From an uncultured Anaerolineales bacterium (GTDB lineage Bacteria; Chloroflexota; Anaerolineae; Aggregatilineales; Aggregatilineaceae), in assembly GCA_937135955.1 (NCBI GenBank), contig CAKZOB010000053.1:1-64000 (forward strand): a DNA stretch of 64,000 nucleotides, given 5' to 3'. Position 1 is the stretch's first letter. Every line of letters starts with the position of its first letter. Positions 60,315 to 64,000 of the stretch are shown here, in pieces. A program made the position numbers and the translations under genes. The notes below the pieces were generated by a model, which was not told where the DNA came from, searched no databases, and saw only the letters and a list, made by a program, of their open reading frames with translations.

Positions 60315-60695
60315 ATGGCCGTCCCAACCGTCCTCGTCGTAGAAGACGATCTGCTGGAATTGAAGTTGTTCTCCCTGTTGCTAGAGCGCCATGGCTACCG
60401 CGCGCTGAGCGCCGCCGGTGGTGCGGAAGCATTGCATATCCTCTCGTACAGAAGACCCCATGCCCTGGTGCTCGATCTGGTGATGCCCTGCATATCGGGG
60501 ATTGAGGTGTTGCGCCATGTGCGCAATACGCCGGAGCTGAGTTCTCTGCCGGTGCTGGTGCTCACTGCCCGCCCTGCTATGCTCGCTCAGGCGCACTCTC
60601 TGGGAGTGGAGCACTGGCTGATCAAACCGGTGCAGGCCCGGCAGTTTATCGAGGCATTACACCAGATGATCGGCAATGGAAATACGGCTACCTAG
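60315..60695 (+). CDS. Single-domain response regulator
   Basis: A 126-aa receiver: acidic pocket VVEDDLLE, Asp in ALVLDLVMPCISGI, Thr in VLVLTARPAM and Lys in EHWLIKPVQARQF. No output domain, so it acts by protein-protein contact or in a phosphorelay. The start at 60315 is preceded by AAGGTG. It is a relative of the receiver at 59774, not a recent duplicate. Its 3' end overlaps the convergent membrane-protein gene by four bases. Confidence 0.9.
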   Translation: MAVPTVLVVEDDLLELKLFSLLLERHGYRALSAAGGAEALHILSYRRPHALVLDLVMPCISGIEVLRHVRNTPELSSLPVLVLTARPAMLAQAHSLGVEHWLIKPVQARQFIEALHQMIGNGNTAT

Positions 60696-61783
60696 CCGCC
60701 CTGAACGCCAGCGCGCGCTTGTTCGAGCAGACTCTGCACGCTGACGCCGCGATAGCTCCACCCGCAATTCATCGCGCATAACTCTTCGAGGATGGGCAGC
60801 GCCTGCGCGTAGTAGCCGCCGTTGACGTAGTTCCGCGCGTTCAGGTACATCTCCACGAAGATCGCTTCGCCCAGCAAGGTGCTTGGTTGCACCGGTCGGA
60901 TGTCATTGGCGCGGTAGATCAGCAGCACGCCCCGCGCCAGCATATCGGCTCCATCGGGGTTCTGCCCGCGCAGATACAGCTTGCCCTGTTCGGTGAGCGC
61001 CTTCACCAGCAAGTCCTCGACCTCGGCGGTGCGGTAGTCCGGCGCGAGGGCGCGCAACGCATCCAGCCACTCGATGGCCTCTTCGTAGCGCACCAGCCGC
61101 ATGGCCGTCTGGGCCTGCTCGAAGAGATAGGCCGGGTCCTGGCCTGGTTCGGGCGAGGGCGTCGGGCTGGGCAGTGGGGGCGTGGGCGAAGGGGAGGGCG
61201 TGCTGCTGGGCGTTGGGGTATCGGTCGGCGCGGGGGTGGGCGTGTAGGAGACAATGGCGCGGGCTGTTGCCAGCAACTGAGCGCTGTCGCCAGCGTAGGC
61301 CGCCGGCGCGTTAACCGTCTCGACGATCCAGGCGAAACGCGCTGCGGCCAGTTCAGCATACCCCTGGGCCAGGTCGTTGACGCCCATGCGATACTGCTCG
61401 GCAATACCGGTGGCGATCGTCTGCGTCAGGCGGGCGTCGTTGGTCGCCAGGCCGTCGCGGTAACCGGCAAAACCGGCGAAACCCACCATCAACAGACACA
61501 GACACAGCGTTGTGCCCAGCACCAGCAGCAGTAACAGGGGGCGGGCTGCCGTGCCCCCGACGATGATCTCGGCAGTATCGGCCAGCGGGTCAATGGGCGG
61601 TTCTTCAGCGGGGGGCGGAATACTCACCGGCGCGCGCGGGCGCGTGTCCTCTTCGGCCAGGGGCGGTTCGTCGCGCAGCAGCGGGCTTCTTCCTGCCGCA
61701 GAAGCTTCTGCCTGAGGCGGCGTTGATGGTGACTCATCATCGCCGAGGGGAGGCAACTTGGGTTCGGGAGGTCTTTCCGCCAT
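60692..61783 (-). CDS. Single-pass membrane protein with Pro-rich linker and TPR-like domain
   Basis: A 363-aa protein I cannot name. The cytoplasmic first 95 residues are Pro/Glu-rich (PRAPVSIPPPAEEPPID). One transmembrane helix follows near 105-130 (PLLLLLVLGTTLCLCLLMVG). A helical region comes next, then a long Pro/Thr/Ser linker (TPTPAPTDTPTPSSTPSPSP). The C-terminal domain resembles TPR repeats (YLFEQAQTAMRLVRYEEAIE, ALPILEELCAMNCGWSY). The linker and repeats would lie outside the membrane. A scaffold role is only a guess. A TATAAT lies at 61818-61823 on the minus strand, with TGGACG 17 bases upstream. Confidence 0.75.
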   Translation of the reverse strand: MAERPPEPKLPPLGDDESPSTPPQAEASAAGRSPLLRDEPPLAEEDTRPRAPVSIPPPAEEPPIDPLADTAEIIVGGTAARPLLLLLVLGTTLCLCLLMVGFAGFAGYRDGLATNDARLTQTIATGIAEQYRMGVNDLAQGYAELAAARFAWIVETVNAPAAYAGDSAQLLATARAIVSYTPTPAPTDTPTPSSTPSPSPTPPLPSPTPSPEPGQDPAYLFEQAQTAMRLVRYEEAIEWLDALRALAPDYRTAEVEDLLVKALTEQGKLYLRGQNPDGADMLARGVLLIYRANDIRPVQPSTLLGEAIFVEMYLNARNYVNGGYYAQALPILEELCAMNCGWSYRGVSVQSLLEQARAGVQGG

Positions 61784-61817
61784 GATCCTTCTGCCTGGTG
61801 TGCGTTCGGCGGGGCGG

Positions 61818-61846
61818 ATTATAGCCCTGCGCCTGGCCCCCGTCCA
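61818..61846 (-). promoter_or_regulatory. Promoter of the TPR-like membrane protein
   Basis: TGGACG (61841-61846), 17 bases, TATAAT (61818-61823) on the minus strand. Confidence 0.55.
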
Positions 61847-61946
61847 CGACGTTTGCCCCACGCGCCCCACACGCCACAAGTGACGACGCACGGCGACAGG
61901 CCCCTATTTGTATCGGATTAACAAGGCGACTTGTGCGGAATCGTTT

Positions 61947-61975
61947 TTGCCCGCGCCGTCAGAATGTGCTACAGT
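61947..61975 (+). promoter_or_regulatory. Promoter of the BMP-type permease genes
   Basis: TTGCCC (61947-61952), exactly 17 bases, TACAGT (61970-61975), about 95 bases before the first start codon. The genes for the ATPase and binding protein are not between promoter and permease. Confidence 0.6.
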
Positions 61976-62070
61976 GATCGCAGATGCGGGCAGGAAAGGA
62001 ACGACAGCGCATCATACATCTACTAATGCTTCTTTGTTTCCCTTTATCATCGTCATATTTCGAGGATGTT

Positions 62071-63267
62071 ATGCCCCCGAACCTGTTTCATAGTCCCCGC
62101 CTCGACCGCGCCATTGATGCTCTAATGCCCCTGATCGCCGTCCTGTTGGCCCTTCTGGTGGGCGGCCTGATGATCGTGCTGATGAATGCCAACCCCATCA
62201 CCGCCTACCGGGGGCTGTGGGATGGCGCTTTCGGTTCTAAAAACGCTGTAGCCGACACCCTGGTCAAGGCCACACCGCTGCTGCTGGTGGGGATCGGCAT
62301 CTGCATCAGCTTTCGGGGAGGTGTGGTCAACATCGGCGGCGAGGGTCAGATGATCGCGGGGGGCCTGGTCGCCGTCGCCATCGGTCTGGGATACAAGGAT
62401 GCCGATCCCACCCTGGTGATCATCGCCTGCCTGGTCGGTAGCTTCGTGGCGGGCGCTGTATGGGGGGGTATCGCGGGCGTGCTCAAGGCCTATTTCAACG
62501 TCAACGAAATTCTGAGCACGATCATGCTCAATCAGATCGCTACCTTCGGCATGATGTATCTGGTGCGCAGCGAGTTCATTGACCCGCGCCAGAAAGGCGC
62601 AGCCGCGCCCATCCCCGAAACTGAGCGTCTGCCGCGTCAGTTCGACCTGCCCCGCATCGGAGGGGCGCTCGACGATCTCTACCGCTGGCTGGGGTTGAGC
62701 GGCGAAGGCGGGACGCAGTGGGGGACGACCCTGCTGCACAATGGCATCATCATCGCGCTGGTGCTGGCAGTGCTGGTCTACGTTTTGCTCTGGCGGACGA
62801 CAGTGGGCTACCGCATTCGCGCGGTGGGCAAGAATCCCCGTGCGTCGCGCTATGCGGGTATTCCCGTCAGGCGCTATATGGTGCTCTCGCTGGTGCTCAG
62901 CGGCGGATTGGCAGGGCTGGCGGGCGGCATTCAGCTCTTGGGCGTGCGGCACCGCATGAACGCCGAAGGCGGTGCGATCGCCTTCACTGGCAACGCCGGT
63001 TTCAATGGCATCGTGGCGGCTTTGTTCGGCGGACTGCATCCCCTGGGGACGATCCCTGCTTCCATCCTCTTCGGCGCGCTGCTGGTGGGCGGCAACAAAT
63101 TGCAGCGTACGGTACAGGTGCCTTCGGCGCTGATCACTGCGCTGATCGGGCTGGTGATCGTCTTCGTGGTAGGCAGCGACATTTTCGTCCGCCGTCGTTC
63201 GCGCCGTCGGGTGACGGTGAGCGTGGCAGAAGCAACAGAAGCAGCAGAGGTGAGAGCAAGTCCATGA
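62071..63267 (+). CDS. ABC transporter permease, BMP/nucleoside type
   Basis: One of two transmembrane subunits of a purine-nucleoside or riboflavin-like BMP-family importer (YufP/RbsC-like BPD_transp_2). In 398 aa with about ten helices, the conserved core GICISFRGGVVNIGGEGQMI and NEILSTIMLNQIATFGMMYL appear. The C-terminal EAA-like loop YRIRAVGKNPRASRYAGIPV is present. The start at 62071 has GAGGA a few bases upstream; a longer frame begins in the promoter region. Its stop overlaps the start of the next permease by four bases. The substrate is inferred only from family. Confidence 0.92.
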   Translation: MPPNLFHSPRLDRAIDALMPLIAVLLALLVGGLMIVLMNANPITAYRGLWDGAFGSKNAVADTLVKATPLLLVGIGICISFRGGVVNIGGEGQMIAGGLVAVAIGLGYKDADPTLVIIACLVGSFVAGAVWGGIAGVLKAYFNVNEILSTIMLNQIATFGMMYLVRSEFIDPRQKGAAAPIPETERLPRQFDLPRIGGALDDLYRWLGLSGEGGTQWGTTLLHNGIIIALVLAVLVYVLLWRTTVGYRIRAVGKNPRASRYAGIPVRRYMVLSLVLSGGLAGLAGGIQLLGVRHRMNAEGGAIAFTGNAGFNGIVAALFGGLHPLGTIPASILFGALLVGGNKLQRTVQVPSALITALIGLVIVFVVGSDIFVRRRSRRRVTVSVAEATEAAEVRASP

Positions 63268-64000
63268 TCGGCGATCTGATCACAGCGAGCGTGCTGGCGT
63301 CTGGCATCCGGTTGGCCACGCCCTATCTGTACGCGGCCCTGGGCGAGACTTTCGGGCAGCGTAGCGGCGTGCTGAACCTGGGCGTAGAGGGCGTGATGCT
63401 GATGGGAGCGTTCACGTCGCTGTGGGCGGTGCACGAGTTCACGCCGGCGGGCGCGACAGGCTACGACGCGGGGGCGCTGGCGATGGGCGTGCTGGTGGCG
63501 ATCCTGGTGGGGCTGATCATGGGCCTGGCAACCGCCGTGATCAATGTGACGTTGCAGGCCGAGCAGGGCATCAGCGGCATTGGCATCTACCTGTTCGGGC
63601 TGGGCATGAGCGACCTGCTCTTCCAGAAAGTCTTCGGCGGCAACGTGGTCACCGTCAACGGCTTTCCCAAGGTGTACCTGCCTGTGCTCAGCGATATTCC
63701 TGTGCTGGGCGAGATTTTCTTCCGGCAGAATCTGCTGGTCTACTTCGCCTTTGCGCTGGTGCCAGTGACCTGGTTCGTGCTCAACAAAACCACGCTGGGC
63801 CTCAAGATTCGCGCGGTGGGGCAGAACCCCGAAGCCGCCGATGCTATGGGCATCAGCGTGGCGCGCGTGCGCTACTTCACCGTGACGCTGGGGGGCGTGC
63901 TGGCTTCGCTGGCGGGGGCGTCGCTCTCGATTAGCCTGGTCAATGTCTTTCAGCAGAACATGACCGCCGGGCAGGGCTTCATCGCCGTGGCGCTGGTCTA
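63264..64000 (+). CDS. ABC transporter permease, BMP/nucleoside type, cut by window edge
   Basis: Second transmembrane subunit (YufQ-like). About 245 codons are visible from the ATG at 63264, with GETFGQRSGVLNLGVEGVML and the EAA-like loop GLKIRAVGQNPEAADAMGIS. The 3' end lies outside. With the preceding permease it should form the heterodimeric channel, and an ATPase and lipoprotein substrate-binding protein are expected further downstream. Confidence 0.92.
   Translation, partial: MIGDLITASVLASGIRLATPYLYAALGETFGQRSGVLNLGVEGVMLMGAFTSLWAVHEFTPAGATGYDAGALAMGVLVAILVGLIMGLATAVINVTLQAEQGISGIGIYLFGLGMSDLLFQKVFGGNVVTVNGFPKVYLPVLSDIPVLGEIFFRQNLLVYFAFALVPVTWFVLNKTTLGLKIRAVGQNPEAADAMGISVARVRYFTVTLGGVLASLAGASLSISLVNVFQQNMTAGQGFIAVALV

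Overview
The window looks like chromosomal DNA of a GC-rich, prototrophic bacterium with electron-transport-rich metabolism. A member of the Chloroflexota (Anaerolineae-like) is my best guess. This rests on gene content (group 4 [NiFe] hydrogenase, PhsABC-like molybdoenzyme, PAS/GAF kinases, BMP-type permeases, inositol catabolism), on the dense dispersed palindromic repeats between genes, and on a Gram-positive/Chloroflexi-style LexA box. It is an inference; no rRNA is present. I see no transposase, integrase, phage gene or CRISPR array.

Layout. (1) 1-8.8 kb, minus strand: a polysaccharide operon with a nucleotide-sugar dehydrogenase, six GT4-type glycosyltransferases (the last cut by the window edge) and a SAM methyltransferase, transcribed from a clear promoter at 8769-8797. 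(2) 8.9-11.1 kb: a DUF4203-like membrane protein and a CNNM/CBS (CorC-type) transporter. (3) 11.7-20.3 kb, plus strand: an eleven-gene operon for a complex I-like group 4 [NiFe] hydrogenase, ending in its own maturation protease. A TGTGA-N6-TCACA palindrome sits over the first Shine-Dalgarno. (4) 20.7-21.5 kb: aroE with a strong terminator. (5) 21.6-28.6 kb, plus strand: an ArsR regulator followed by triheme cytochrome c, two half-size YeeE/YedE sulfur transporters, a Tat-exported molybdopterin enzyme, its four-cluster Fe-S subunit, its cytochrome b and a diheme lipoprotein cytochrome c. This is a coherent sulfur-compound redox module. (6) 28.7-33.7 kb: a PAS/GAF sensor kinase overlapping a REC-kinase hybrid, then a secreted orphan. 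(7) 34-44.3 kb: housekeeping genes (PLP gamma-family enzyme, ilvE, plsC, a pseudouridine synthase, a PP2C phosphatase, an M20 peptidase, tRNA-Cys, acs, a redoxin-fold protein lacking the peroxidatic cysteine). (8) 44.4-48.1 kb: tandem secreted paralogues, one interrupted by an in-frame TAA ahead of a still-recognisable C-terminal repeat domain. (9) 48.6-55 kb, minus strand: a myo-inositol operon (iolB-iolD-iolE-like-iolG) with a LacI regulator gene. The promoter has a LacI-type operator on its start site and is followed by a leader of about 410 nt full of stem-loops. (10) 55-60.7 kb: def, an SOS-type promoter driving a DNA-repair-type radical SAM/HhH protein, a kynureninase-like enzyme, a KynB-like hydrolase and two single-domain response regulators. 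(11) 60.7-64 kb: a membrane protein with a periplasmic helical domain, and two BMP-family ABC permeases, the second cut by the window edge.

How it fits together. The hydrogenase and sulfur modules both feed or drain the quinone/cytochrome pool and the ion gradient. Inositol use, acetate activation and tryptophan-type catabolism supply carbon. Three families of intergenic palindromic repeats punctuate the whole window, nearly always at gene ends, and one forms the last codons of a glycosyltransferase. The items I would look at first are the sulfur redox operon with its operator, the structured iol leader, the LexA-controlled radical SAM gene, and the stop codon inside the secreted protein.
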